Both the position numbers and the translations under genes were made by a program. Of a stretch of 13,292 bases of DNA, positions 1 to 6,562 are shown in pieces. The notes under the pieces were generated by a model, which saw only the letters and a list, made by a program, of their open reading frames with translations, made no database searches and was not told the origin of the DNA. This DNA is from Candidatus Cloacimonadota bacterium (lineage in GTDB: Bacteria; Cloacimonadota; Cloacimonadia; Cloacimonadales; TCS61): assembly GCA_023133395.1 (NCBI GenBank), contig JAGLWO010000018.1, positions 1-13,292 on the forward strand, read 5' to 3'. The stretch's first letter is position 1. Every line of letters begins with the position of its first letter.

Positions 1-26
1 GTGCTCTTAGTGGCTATTCTTATTTT

Positions 27-114
27 GCCGGAGTGGTGGAATTGGTAGACACAAGGGACTTAAAATCCCTCGGAACTTTGTTCCGTGCCGGTTCAAGTCC
101 GGCCTCTGGTACCA
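27..114 (+). tRNA. tRNA-Leu (anticodon UAA), CCA encoded
   Basis: This is a complete type II tRNA with a long variable arm. The acceptor stem is 27-33 paired with 104-110, including two G-U pairs. The anticodon stem is 54-58 paired with 66-70, around the loop CTTAAAA (59-65), which gives anticodon TAA at 61-63 (reads UUA). The variable arm (71-86) forms its own hairpin, GGAAC against GTTCC. The T-arm is 87-91/99-103 with loop TTCAAGT. A discriminator A at 111 is followed by an encoded CCA (112-114). It is the only plus-strand gene and converges on endonuclease V. The 26 bases to its left are too few to identify a promoter. Confidence 0.97.
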
Positions 115-115
115 T

Positions 116-148
116 AAAAAAACGCCAACCTGTAATGGATTGGCGTTT
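116..148 (-). terminator. Intrinsic terminator between tRNA-Leu and endonuclease V, probably bidirectional
   Basis: A 9-bp inverted repeat, AAACGCCAA (120-128) and TTGGCGTTT (140-148), encloses an 11-nt loop. Read leftward, the stem runs into seven consecutive U residues (the A-run 116-122), a strong Rho-independent terminator for the endonuclease V transcript. Read rightward it follows only two bases after the tRNA CCA and ends in a shorter, interrupted T-tract, so it may also end the tRNA transcript with lower efficiency. Confidence 0.8.
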
Positions 149-205
149 ACTATTTAATGACTAATACTGTATTTTGAATTATCAATTAAATTATAAAGTG
201 ATTTA

Positions 206-877
206 TTAGTTTTGTAAAATTGCTTCTTTATATTTTGCAACCTGAATATCAGCTATTCGTGTGGGTTCAGGAATTCTATATTTTGTAACACATTTCATTA
301 TAATTTCTACTGATTTGTTTATTCCTATTAAATGCCCCGGAGAAATAAATACAGGTTTTACATTATCTTTTGTCCTTAATACTACTCCAATCGGATTGTC
401 TTTATAGTCATAAAGATAACTTCGTGAACCTTTTTCTGAAGCGGGTTCTTCATATTTTCCATATAATTTTGATTTCGCACATCCGATCGATGGAATATTC
501 AAAAGTAATCCCATATGAGAAGCAATACCTAATTTCCTTTGATGAGCAATTCCTTGTCCATCGAATATGATAAGTTCAGGTTTAGGGATAATTTTTTCAA
601 AGATTTTGATAATTATTGGTCCCTCTCTGAATGACAACAATCCGGGTATATAAGGAAATAGTACTTCTTGGTGATAGTTATAAATTTGAAAAATATCTAA
701 ATCTGGAAAAGTGAAAATTACTACCGAGCAAAAACCAAGTTCACTCTTTTTATCATAACCAAGATCCACACCAGCAATGTAATTGATTTTTCTCGAGCTG
801 AATTTTAGAACAATTTTCTTTGAAAGTTGTTTTTGTAATTCAACCGCTTCTTTTACAGGTAAATTCCAATTATTCAT
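206..877 (-). CDS. nfi: Endonuclease V (deoxyinosine 3' endonuclease)
   Basis: Endonuclease V cuts the second phosphodiester bond 3' of deoxyinosine, starting repair of deaminated adenine; it acts on DNA in the cytoplasm and needs Mg2+. The 223 residues match the usual family length. Visible family motifs are AGVDLGY (35-41) with metal ligand D38, YIPGLLSFREGP (76-87) with E85 and the strand-wedge PYIP loop, and DGQGIAHQRKLGIASH (106-121) with D106. GCAKSKLYG and ISPGHLIG follow further on. The D/E/D triad is intact. The usual AHPR is AHQR here. The N-terminal WNLP segment is typical of the family and supports the ATG at 877, although no Shine-Dalgarno is visible before it. It is the last gene of a leftward cluster with the radical SAM gene and the small ORF, and runs into the hairpin terminator. 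Confidence 0.95.
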   Translation of the reverse strand: MNNWNLPVKEAVELQKQLSKKIVLKFSSRKINYIAGVDLGYDKKSELGFCSVVIFTFPDLDIFQIYNYHQEVLFPYIPGLLSFREGPIIIKIFEKIIPKPELIIFDGQGIAHQRKLGIASHMGLLLNIPSIGCAKSKLYGKYEEPASEKGSRSYLYDYKDNPIGVVLRTKDNVKPVFISPGHLIGINKSVEIIMKCVTKYRIPEPTRIADIQVAKYKEAILQN

Positions 878-936
878 AATTATAATTTTTATGGAACGTT
901 TTTTCTTTTTGTCTCATGTCAATTAATCGTGTAAAG

Positions 937-1114
937 TTAATCCAATAACTTATAAATCTTTTCCTGGTTGTCACTGCTCAGCTTTTTTATGCCATCTTTG
1001 ATTATTCGTTCTACAGAATTCTATCAAATCATAAAATAATTTACAGAAAAGTTCTGGATTATCTTTCTTTTTAAACAGTTCTTTTATTCTGTTTTGGATT
1101 TCAATTTTATTCAT
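937..1114 (-). pseudogene. Small hypothetical ORF, apparently split by a 1-nt frameshift
   Basis: An ATG at 1114 overlaps the end of the radical SAM gene by 8 bases and has an AAGGA motif upstream, suggesting translational coupling. The first frame encodes 47 residues (MNKIEIQNRIKELFKKK...) and stops at 971. From about 1020 the next frame carries a plausible coding tail (ERIIKDGIKKLSSDNQ... ending YKLLD) that stops at 937. The span is 59 codons plus one base, so removing one base gives a continuous helical, charged protein of about 58 residues. I do not recognise a family. It could be a frameshifted gene, a sequencing or assembly indel, or a genuine 47-residue product (971-1114) with a chance coding-like tail. 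Confidence 0.4.
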
Positions 1115-2213
1115 CTTTTTCATCCTTGATTTTCAATAAAAATTCTTTAGCAGTATTATGAATTTCCTCATTTTCAAAGTTTCTAATATCTTTTAATTTA
1201 TCCTGTAAGAGCAAGTTTAGAGCGTCTTCATTTGAATTTAATATGTTTAAAGCAGCCCATTGATAAGAAGAGAATGTCTTATTTTTCATCTGCCTGTAAT
1301 ATGCAATATCTGCAAGAAAATGTGCAAGCTTATAGTTATTCTTTCTATAGTCTTTCGGGATAAAATGTTTCTGGATTCTCAGAGGAATCTGGTATTTTTC
1401 TGAAAGTTCAAGAATGAGTTTATTCAATTTCCTGATATACGATTTTATAGGACCATAACTACCTTTAATAAATATTTCCCGGTATTTATTTGAAAGTCCG
1501 GTTCGATATTTATCAAGAAAGGGATAAAAATCATGTTTCATGGATTCACCAAGGGTAAGAGAGGAGAAGATAATAAAATCTGCTTCAACTTGCTTTGAGC
1601 GTCTAAAAAGTTCATCGAGCTGTTCTTCACTGTCCCAGACATATGGAAGTATGGGCATGGCACAAACTCCGGTATATAATCCTTCGGATTTCAGTTTTTC
1701 CAATGCTTTGAATCGTTTGCCGGGTGGAGGACTAAAAGGTTCAAAATGCTTTGCTGAATCATCGGAAGCAGTATTTATTGTAAAGGCAATACAAATATAA
1801 GAATTTCTGGAAATTTCCCTAAACAGGTCTATATCCCGTAAAATCAAATCTGATTTTGTGAGTAAAAAGCAGGGCCATTTGTGTTTTTTAAGAGTAGAGA
1901 GAATTTTTCTTGTAATTTGAAATTTTATTTCCGCAGGTTGGTATGCATCACAAACCCCGCCAAATGATACAATATCAGGACGGAGTGTACGTGCTCTTAA
2001 GATTCTTTTGTCCAGCATCTGGTCTGCGTCTACTTTCGCCCCTACGATATTTTCAAAATTTTCTATGTTATATTTACTTCGTCGTGCGTCACAATATACG
2101 CATCTGTGCTCACAACCCCTGTATGGATTAAGTGTGTAACGGCACCAAAACCAGGTATCAATGTATTTAAGTTTATTTAAAATGGATTTAAATTCAATCT
2201 GTTTATATTTCAT
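1107..2213 (-). CDS. Radical SAM protein, SPL-like family (COG1533 type)
   Basis: This is a radical SAM enzyme expected to bind a [4Fe-4S] cluster and cleave S-adenosylmethionine reductively; the substrate is unknown. The N-terminal block NPYRGCEHRCVYCDAR (29-44) holds the CxxxCxxC cluster motif at C34, C38 and C41, in the NPYRGCEH context typical of the spore-photoproduct-lyase-like COG1533 group. Other matching segments are VSFGGVCDAYQPAE, LLTKSDLILRD, a Ser/Pro-rich EPFSPPPGKR, and GVCAMPILPYVWD. At 368 residues it is longer than many members, with an extra lysine-rich C-terminus. It is unlikely to be a true spore photoproduct lyase: nothing here suggests sporulation, and other COG1533 proteins fit as well. 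No clear Shine-Dalgarno precedes the ATG at 2213. It probably heads a unit with the small ORF and endonuclease V. Confidence 0.88.
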   Translation of the reverse strand: MKYKQIEFKSILNKLKYIDTWFWCRYTLNPYRGCEHRCVYCDARRSKYNIENFENIVGAKVDADQMLDKRILRARTLRPDIVSFGGVCDAYQPAEIKFQITRKILSTLKKHKWPCFLLTKSDLILRDIDLFREISRNSYICIAFTINTASDDSAKHFEPFSPPPGKRFKALEKLKSEGLYTGVCAMPILPYVWDSEEQLDELFRRSKQVEADFIIFSSLTLGESMKHDFYPFLDKYRTGLSNKYREIFIKGSYGPIKSYIRKLNKLILELSEKYQIPLRIQKHFIPKDYRKNNYKLAHFLADIAYYRQMKNKTFSSYQWAALNILNSNEDALNLLLQDKLKDIRNFENEEIHNTAKEFLLKIKDEKDE

Positions 2214-2225
2214 TTTAGGTTTATA

Positions 2226-2242
2226 TTAGCTTTTAAAGCTAA
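2226..2242. repeat. 17-bp palindrome upstream of the radical SAM gene
   Basis: TTAGCTTT and AAAGCTAA form a perfect 8-bp inverted repeat around a single T, 13 bases upstream of the radical SAM start. There is no T-tract on either side, so it is not a terminator. Its position in the 96-base gap between the acetyltransferase and radical SAM genes would suit an operator, but such AT-rich palindromes also arise by chance. Confidence 0.3.
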
Positions 2243-2309
2243 ATCATTAAATATCAATTTGAATATTTTTGCTTTTGATTTTATATTGGTCCCATCAATT
2301 TTTTCATTT

Positions 2310-3110
2310 TTAATCTTTTTCTATCTCCTTGATCTTTTTTTGAAGATATATTATTATATTTTTTAGTTCTCCAGGATAACCGAAAAAACAAGAATCACCA
2401 TTAATGTATATACCATCTGAACGATTAAATTCATTTCCAAAAAGTTCAATAAGTTTTTTCTCACTCAATGCATATTCTTTGATAATTACTTTATCTTTAA
2501 AATGCTGTGCTGCTTTCTTTATAAGGTCATGCATGTGAAAGGCTGTCGGGCAGACTCCACTTCTTAACAAGTCTATAACGATTTTATCCTTTTTTAGATA
2601 TGGTTTGTAAAGATTTTTCTGAGGAGGAAATTGAGGGTTTTCTATATTTTTCAATTTCAGAGTCATCCTTGAAATATCTGCTTTTTCATTTGTATCAATA
2701 AACCCAAATTTTTTAAAGAAGTTTTTTGGCATATGTTCCCATATAGTTGTATATACTATTATACCCTTTGATTGTTTTGCTTTGCAATCATAAATACAGA
2801 CTTCTATTAATGATTTACCAATTCCATGTCCACGATTTTTTTCCTCTACATCAATACATCCGATTGAAAGCCAACCTTGTAGATCTGTAGGATAATAATC
2901 AATCCAGCCTACAGATTCATTTTCTTGATAGATGATCTTTCCCCAAACTCTTCCCTCAGCTATCCGTTCAGAAAGGAATCTATGTCTTTCCTGCAGAGCT
3001 TCCTCTAACTTTGAATTTGTTTGAGAAAAACCGGTTCTCATTGAAACTGAGGGTTTAACACAAAAACCATCAAAAATAGTTTTTTCGTTTAAATTTTTTA
3101 TTTTCAACAT
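2310..3110 (-). CDS. GNAT acetyltransferase with C-terminal YoaP-like domain
   Basis: This two-domain protein has 266 residues from the chosen start. Residues about 1-152 form a GNAT N-acetyltransferase fold: the acetyl-CoA binding motif RGHGIGKSL (93-101) follows the beta-strand CIDV, and NFFKKFGF (130-137) is the usual motif B region. Residues about 170-262 resemble the thioredoxin-like domain of YoaP-type proteins (RSGVCPTAF with a single Cys187, then GIYINGDSCFFGYPGEL). The acceptor substrate is unknown. The start is taken at 3110 because GGAAGGGGG lies four bases upstream; a start at 3125 would translate that binding site as MEGGK. It follows the methyltransferase on the same strand, so the two may form one unit of small-molecule or protein modification enzymes. 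Confidence 0.85.
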   Translation of the reverse strand: MLKIKNLNEKTIFDGFCVKPSVSMRTGFSQTNSKLEEALQERHRFLSERIAEGRVWGKIIYQENESVGWIDYYPTDLQGWLSIGCIDVEEKNRGHGIGKSLIEVCIYDCKAKQSKGIIVYTTIWEHMPKNFFKKFGFIDTNEKADISRMTLKLKNIENPQFPPQKNLYKPYLKKDKIVIDLLRSGVCPTAFHMHDLIKKAAQHFKDKVIIKEYALSEKKLIELFGNEFNRSDGIYINGDSCFFGYPGELKNIIIYLQKKIKEIEKD

Positions 3111-3114
3111 TTTT

Positions 3115-3121
3115 CCCCCTT
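3115..3121 (-). promoter_or_regulatory. Ribosome binding site that sets the acetyltransferase start at 3110
   Basis: On the minus strand AAGGGGG is followed by AAAA and ATG. An in-frame ATG also exists 15 bases upstream at 3125, but only the 3110 ATG has a Shine-Dalgarno at a workable distance. Confidence 0.6.
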
Positions 3122-3124
3122 CCA

Positions 3125-3214
3125 TTATGGATAAATAAAAATTATTGATTGATAAAAATCAAGGGTTTTTCTTTCATTCATTATTTGATAAAGTTGAATA
3201 TATTCATTTCTCAT
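3125..3214 (-). CDS. Possible 29-residue ORF coupled to the methyltransferase
   Basis: An ATG at 3214 overlaps the methyltransferase stop as ATGA, and the ORF ends in TAA at 3125, overlapping the upstream in-frame ATG of the acetyltransferase as TAATG. The product would begin MRNEYIQLYQIMNERKTLDF and end in IYP. Coupled junctions on both sides are suggestive. However, the peptide matches no family I know, there is no independent ribosome binding site, and an ORF this short in AT-rich DNA can be chance. It fills an otherwise empty gap between two same-strand genes. Confidence 0.2.
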   Translation of the reverse strand: MRNEYIQLYQIMNERKTLDFYQSIIFIYP

Positions 3215-3996
3215 AATGCTTTAAAAATGTAATATAAATTACCTAATTCTCCGCTAATGTGGGTGTCAAGAGAGATTTGTTTATGCTTTTCATCATATAT
3301 TGCTTCCAGCTTGAACTTTTCTGACTTACGAATCAAGCTTTTTATATCCTCAAAAAACCAGAGTCTTAATATGTGGTGATCTTCTAATGTAGTTTGTTTA
3401 CCATGATCATCAATTTCCATTTTACATGTCTGATAACTGATTTTTTTCTCTATATCATATTTATCAATAAGCCAGGTTGTTTTAATTTTAATCCCTTCTT
3501 TTTCCAGAATCCAGCTATCGTCAGGTTTTTCTTGAAATTCCGGATGATCACAAGCACAGGCAAGGTGTACAATATAAATCCCTTTACTCTTCAATGATTC
3601 ACCTGTATTTTTAAAATGGGATAGAATATCCTCATCTGAGAGAAGGTATCCAATGCTGTTTATTGAATTAATAGCTGCATCGAACTTTATCTTGAATTTT
3701 GCTGATTTCATGTTCTTCTTTTCTACTGTTACTATATTCTGTAATCCTGCATCAATTATTCGCTTCTTAGCAAAGATGAGCATCTTTGGATTATTATCGT
3801 ATCCTGTTATATGATAGCCATATTCAGGTAACTTAACAAGAAAACGACCAGTTCCACATGCTGGTTCAAGGATGTTTTTTTCCTCAAAAGGAACATACTT
3901 TGTAAAGAGTTCCTGAAAAAATTTAATCTCTCTGGAAATATCCCAGGAAAAAGCAACATCGTAATATTGGGGGAAATTGTATAATTTTTCTTTCAT
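3211..3996 (-). CDS. Class I SAM-dependent methyltransferase
   Basis: The 261-residue protein has a Rossmann-type SAM-binding fold. Motif I is NILEPACGTGRF (41-52), the acidic residue after strand beta-2 is D67 in GYDNNPKML, and the motif IV region is KFDAAINSINSIGYLLSDEDIL. The opening YNFPQYYDVAFSWD is characteristic of small-molecule or unassigned methyltransferases of the Methyltransf_25/11 kind. The C-terminal half is a beta-rich substrate domain with no recognisable target motif. An AGGAGG lies 13 bases before the ATG and derives partly from the edge of the adjacent palindromic repeat. The stop overlaps a possible 29-codon ORF, and the acetyltransferase follows, so the two enzymes are probably co-transcribed. 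The substrate cannot be named. Confidence 0.88.
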   Translation of the reverse strand: MKEKLYNFPQYYDVAFSWDISREIKFFQELFTKYVPFEEKNILEPACGTGRFLVKLPEYGYHITGYDNNPKMLIFAKKRIIDAGLQNIVTVEKKNMKSAKFKIKFDAAINSINSIGYLLSDEDILSHFKNTGESLKSKGIYIVHLACACDHPEFQEKPDDSWILEKEGIKIKTTWLIDKYDIEKKISYQTCKMEIDDHGKQTTLEDHHILRLWFFEDIKSLIRKSEKFKLEAIYDEKHKQISLDTHISGELGNLYYIFKAL

Positions 3997-4010
3997 ACTT
4001 CTTACTGAAC

Positions 4011-4041
4011 CTCCTTGTTCCCAATCCCCTGATTGGGAACG
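4011..4041 (+). repeat. REP-like palindromic element, copy A
   Basis: CTCCTT (4011-4016) leads into a perfect 10-bp stem, GTTCCCAATC (4017-4026) and GATTGGGAAC (4031-4040), with a 4-base CCCT loop, then G. The core TTCCCA...TGGGAA and the left edge CTCCTYG are shared with copy C. Copy B lies 29 bases to the right in opposite orientation. On the minus strand the edge reads GGGAACAAGGAGG just before the methyltransferase gene and provides its Shine-Dalgarno-like sequence. Confidence 0.7.
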
Positions 4042-4063
4042 CAGTTGAAACCTGGTTTCGGGT

Positions 4064-6391
4064 TTATTTCATTCCCAAAGAGGGCTTTGGGAACGAGGTT
4101 ACATACTTCCTGCTTGAAGTAGCCACAATAATAAGGCTGCATACTTTAAACATAAGAACAACCATACAAGTCTTTAAAAGACCTAATACGGGGAGCAGTA
4201 CCACTCCTCCAATAAGACCACCTATCCAGCCACCCAGAAGATCTGCACTGTAAAGTAAACCGGCAGTTCTTCCTATTTTTAGAGAGTTTTTTAAATATAT
4301 CTTATTGGCTAAAGGAAACTGTGACCCAATCAAAAGACCGGAAATAAAGGAAAGAACTAAAAAAATAATCTGCAGGAGAATATAAATTACCGGGCGGTCT
4401 AAATAAGGATGGAATAAGAGAAAAATAATTGGAAGAATCCCGGAAAAGAGAACTAGAGCGAATTCTATCCTGACAAAAGAAATAAGGTCTCTCTTGATCC
4501 GTTCTAAAAGAGAGGTCATGATCATTCCTCCCACTGCTACTCCAACCATAAAAGCTGTCACCAGAAGTCCTATCCATAAGAAAACATATCCGTAAAGTAT
4601 CTGAAAGGTGAAGATCAGAACCAGGTCAAATATCATACCTGCAAAACCTGTGAACACTATACAGATAGGAATACTTGCCCTATGAAGTTTTTTAATTCTT
4701 AAACGGATTAATAAAAAAATTCCAGTAAATATAGAAAGTATAATAACAAATAACCTTAAATTGACTTTTTCAAACCATTGAAATAACTTACGTACAGAAG
4801 GAGAAAAAAGAGCATTCCAATATGAAAGGCTGTAGAATAATCCTGAAGGCTGGAAATCTTGATTAATTTTCTCAGTGCCTTGTTCCAGAGATTTTATAAA
4901 CCAGTTCAGCCATCTGGGGTGGAGCTTATATTCAATATGTGCTGGTGTGAGCAGGTTTACCTCAAGATTTCGTTCGTTCAACCTCTGAATAATTTCTTTT
5001 TCATCAATTAGAGAAATTGTCTCTGATTTTGATGACAGAAAGAGATTTGTTCCATCACCGGGTATTATCTTTAGATGAGGAAAGATATTTTTAAGTGTAT
5101 TTAAAATACATCTATTAAGGTTTCGTAACTCTTCACCCAAATAAGATAAAGAACCGGGAAGTGTGATAACTAATATACCATCTTCTTTTAGTTTTTCCTT
5201 AACTAAAGAGAAAAACTCTTTTGTAAATAGCCTGTTTACCTGCAAGTCTGATGGGTTAGATAAACCCAGAAGAACCAGGTCGTATTTATTGGAAGTTCTT
5301 TTAACAAAGAGCTGTCCATCTGTGTATTTGATATTCACTTTTTTATGGTTAAGTTCTGTTTTAGTTAAGGAAGTGGGGAACTTCTCAATTACTTCCAATA
5401 GCAGTGGGTCAAGTTCTACATAATCAATTCTCTCTACCGGGTGTTTCAGGATTTCATTTATCACACCTCCTGCTCCACCACTGATAATGAGCACCTCTTT
5501 GGGCTCAGGATGGAAAAGCATAGGCAGGTGAACAAATTCCTCTACAAAGGTTATGTCCGGGTAGGGAGAAGTAATTATGGGAATTCCATCAGAGAAAAAG
5601 GTGTATTGTTCAGCTCTCCGGGTTACTACTATATTTCCATAGATGGAATTCTGGTAATGGACTAGTTCCTGTCCTTTCCATTGATGCTTAATAGAGAGAT
5701 TATGAATTTCGTCTGCTTTTGGGCTAAATAGAATATAAGCAACAAAAACTGTAAAAATCACTGAAACACAACCCAGGATTTTATTGGATATTTTCTTATG
5801 CCAGAAACTTCCCGAAAGGAACACACACAGGATAAGATTCAATAAAGCAATACTTAAGGCTATTTGCACAGAATGGAAATAGGGAATAAGAAGGTAAGTG
5901 AAAGCAACTCCCCCGGCAATTGTACCCAGAGTCTCGTAAATATAGACTTTACCTATACTTTTTGCACCCTGTTTTTTTGAGTACAAAGAATATATCTTAC
6001 AACCAAAAGTAAATAATGCTCCGTGAGTAATACTTACTAATGAAAGAATAAGAAAAGAGGAATAAAGCATGGGAATCAGACCTAAACCCTCACCTGCTGT
6101 ATATCCAATTACCTCTTTAAAGATCCTAATTAAATATACTGCAAAAGGCAAGCTCAAAGAAAAGATCAGTTGAAGAATGATAAAACCTTGAATAGGTTTT
6201 TTAACCCACTCAGCTCTTTTTCCAATAAAAAAACAACCAAATGCTTCCAGAATGAGCCAGTTAGCAAGTATTATCCCAATAGATAACTCATTACCATAGA
6301 AGGTTATGAGTAATTCTCTTAAAAGCAGTATCTGGGCAACAATGCCACTGAAGCCCATTATGAGTAGAGCGAGAATGAGGTTTTTTTTCAT
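4064..6391 (-). CDS. Polytopic membrane protein with central spermidine-synthase-like domain
   Basis: This is a 775-residue fusion of membrane and Rossmann modules, as in proteins annotated 'fused MFS/spermidine synthase'. Residues about 1-225 contain roughly seven hydrophobic segments. Residues about 240-460 are a cytoplasmic aminopropyltransferase-like domain (NSIYGNIVV, FFSDGIPI, ISGGAGG, YVELDP, YTDG). Residues about 545-760 contain five or six more membrane segments. Two features argue against ordinary polyamine synthesis. The glycine loop is GGAGG (305-309) where active enzymes have GGGDG, and the segment normally carrying the catalytic Asp (VDSSDP-like) reads LLGLSNP with G376. The domain may still bind a SAM-like nucleotide; the function is unknown. 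The last residues (about 765-774) are encoded by palindromic repeat copy B. No clear Shine-Dalgarno precedes the ATG at 6391, and the 171-base gap upstream shows no convincing promoter. Confidence 0.88.
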   Translation of the reverse strand: MKKNLILALLIMGFSGIVAQILLLRELLITFYGNELSIGIILANWLILEAFGCFFIGKRAEWVKKPIQGFIILQLIFSLSLPFAVYLIRIFKEVIGYTAGEGLGLIPMLYSSFLILSLVSITHGALFTFGCKIYSLYSKKQGAKSIGKVYIYETLGTIAGGVAFTYLLIPYFHSVQIALSIALLNLILCVFLSGSFWHKKISNKILGCVSVIFTVFVAYILFSPKADEIHNLSIKHQWKGQELVHYQNSIYGNIVVTRRAEQYTFFSDGIPIITSPYPDITFVEEFVHLPMLFHPEPKEVLIISGGAGGVINEILKHPVERIDYVELDPLLLEVIEKFPTSLTKTELNHKKVNIKYTDGQLFVKRTSNKYDLVLLGLSNPSDLQVNRLFTKEFFSLVKEKLKEDGILVITLPGSLSYLGEELRNLNRCILNTLKNIFPHLKIIPGDGTNLFLSSKSETISLIDEKEIIQRLNERNLEVNLLTPAHIEYKLHPRWLNWFIKSLEQGTEKINQDFQPSGLFYSLSYWNALFSPSVRKLFQWFEKVNLRLFVIILSIFTGIFLLIRLRIKKLHRASIPICIVFTGFAGMIFDLVLIFTFQILYGYVFLWIGLLVTAFMVGVAVGGMIMTSLLERIKRDLISFVRIEFALVLFSGILPIIFLLFHPYLDRPVIYILLQIIFLVLSFISGLLIGSQFPLANKIYLKNSLKIGRTAGLLYSADLLGGWIGGLIGGVVLLPVLGLLKTCMVVLMFKVCSLIIVATSSRKYVTSFPKPSLGMK
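4070..4098 (-). repeat. REP-like palindromic element, copy B, inside the end of the membrane protein gene
   Basis: A 9-bp stem, TTCCCAAAG (4072-4080) and CTTTGGGAA (4085-4093), has a 4-base loop. Read on the minus strand it begins CCTCGTTCCCA and ends TGGGAATG, the same edges as copy C. It lies opposite to copy A, so A and B form an inverted pair resembling a BIME. It is translated as TSFPKPSLGM at the C-terminus of the 775-residue membrane protein, whose stop codon lies four bases beyond the element. Confidence 0.7.
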
Positions 6392-6562
6392 TTGATTGAA
6401 ATTAAAAAAATTCTACATAATCTATAACGAATGATATGTCTTCCAAAAGATAAATAATTAGTAGTTGAAAGCTACAAATATTAAATAGATCATTGTTTAT
6501 TTTATAAATTATAATTCACAAAATTTTTATATAATAACAGTGTTTTTTTATAATTTATTTTT

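Noticed and set aside
27..114. tRNA-Leu as an integration site for a mobile element.
   Set aside because: I saw no repeat of the tRNA 3' end elsewhere in the window and no integrase gene.
370..570. Plus-strand ORFs of 60-100 codons within the minus-strand genes.
   Set aside because: They lie antisense to well-supported genes, have no family features, and follow from low-stop-density AT-rich coding sequence.
869..922. A TTGACA (minus strand, 917-922) upstream of endonuclease V and a 15-codon ORF starting at 917.
   Set aside because: No -10 lies at a usable distance (the TATAAT is 32 bases away and abuts the start codon), and the mini ORF has no ribosome binding site or recognisable peptide.
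4011..4098. Palindrome pair considered as a CRISPR fragment or a terminator.
   Set aside because: The units are inverted, not direct, with no regular spacers, and no U-tract follows either hairpin on the coding strand.
4302..4577. A 91-codon minus-strand ORF inside the membrane protein gene.
   Set aside because: It is out of frame with a continuous membrane-helix-rich reading frame, and its composition (Ser, Phe, Arg) is typical of a shadow frame.
6392..6562. Gap between the KAP NTPase and the membrane protein gene, checked for small genes, a terminator and a promoter.
   Set aside because: Only a 4-bp hairpin (GTAG...CTAC), short A/T runs and an 11-codon ORF were found; nothing supportable.
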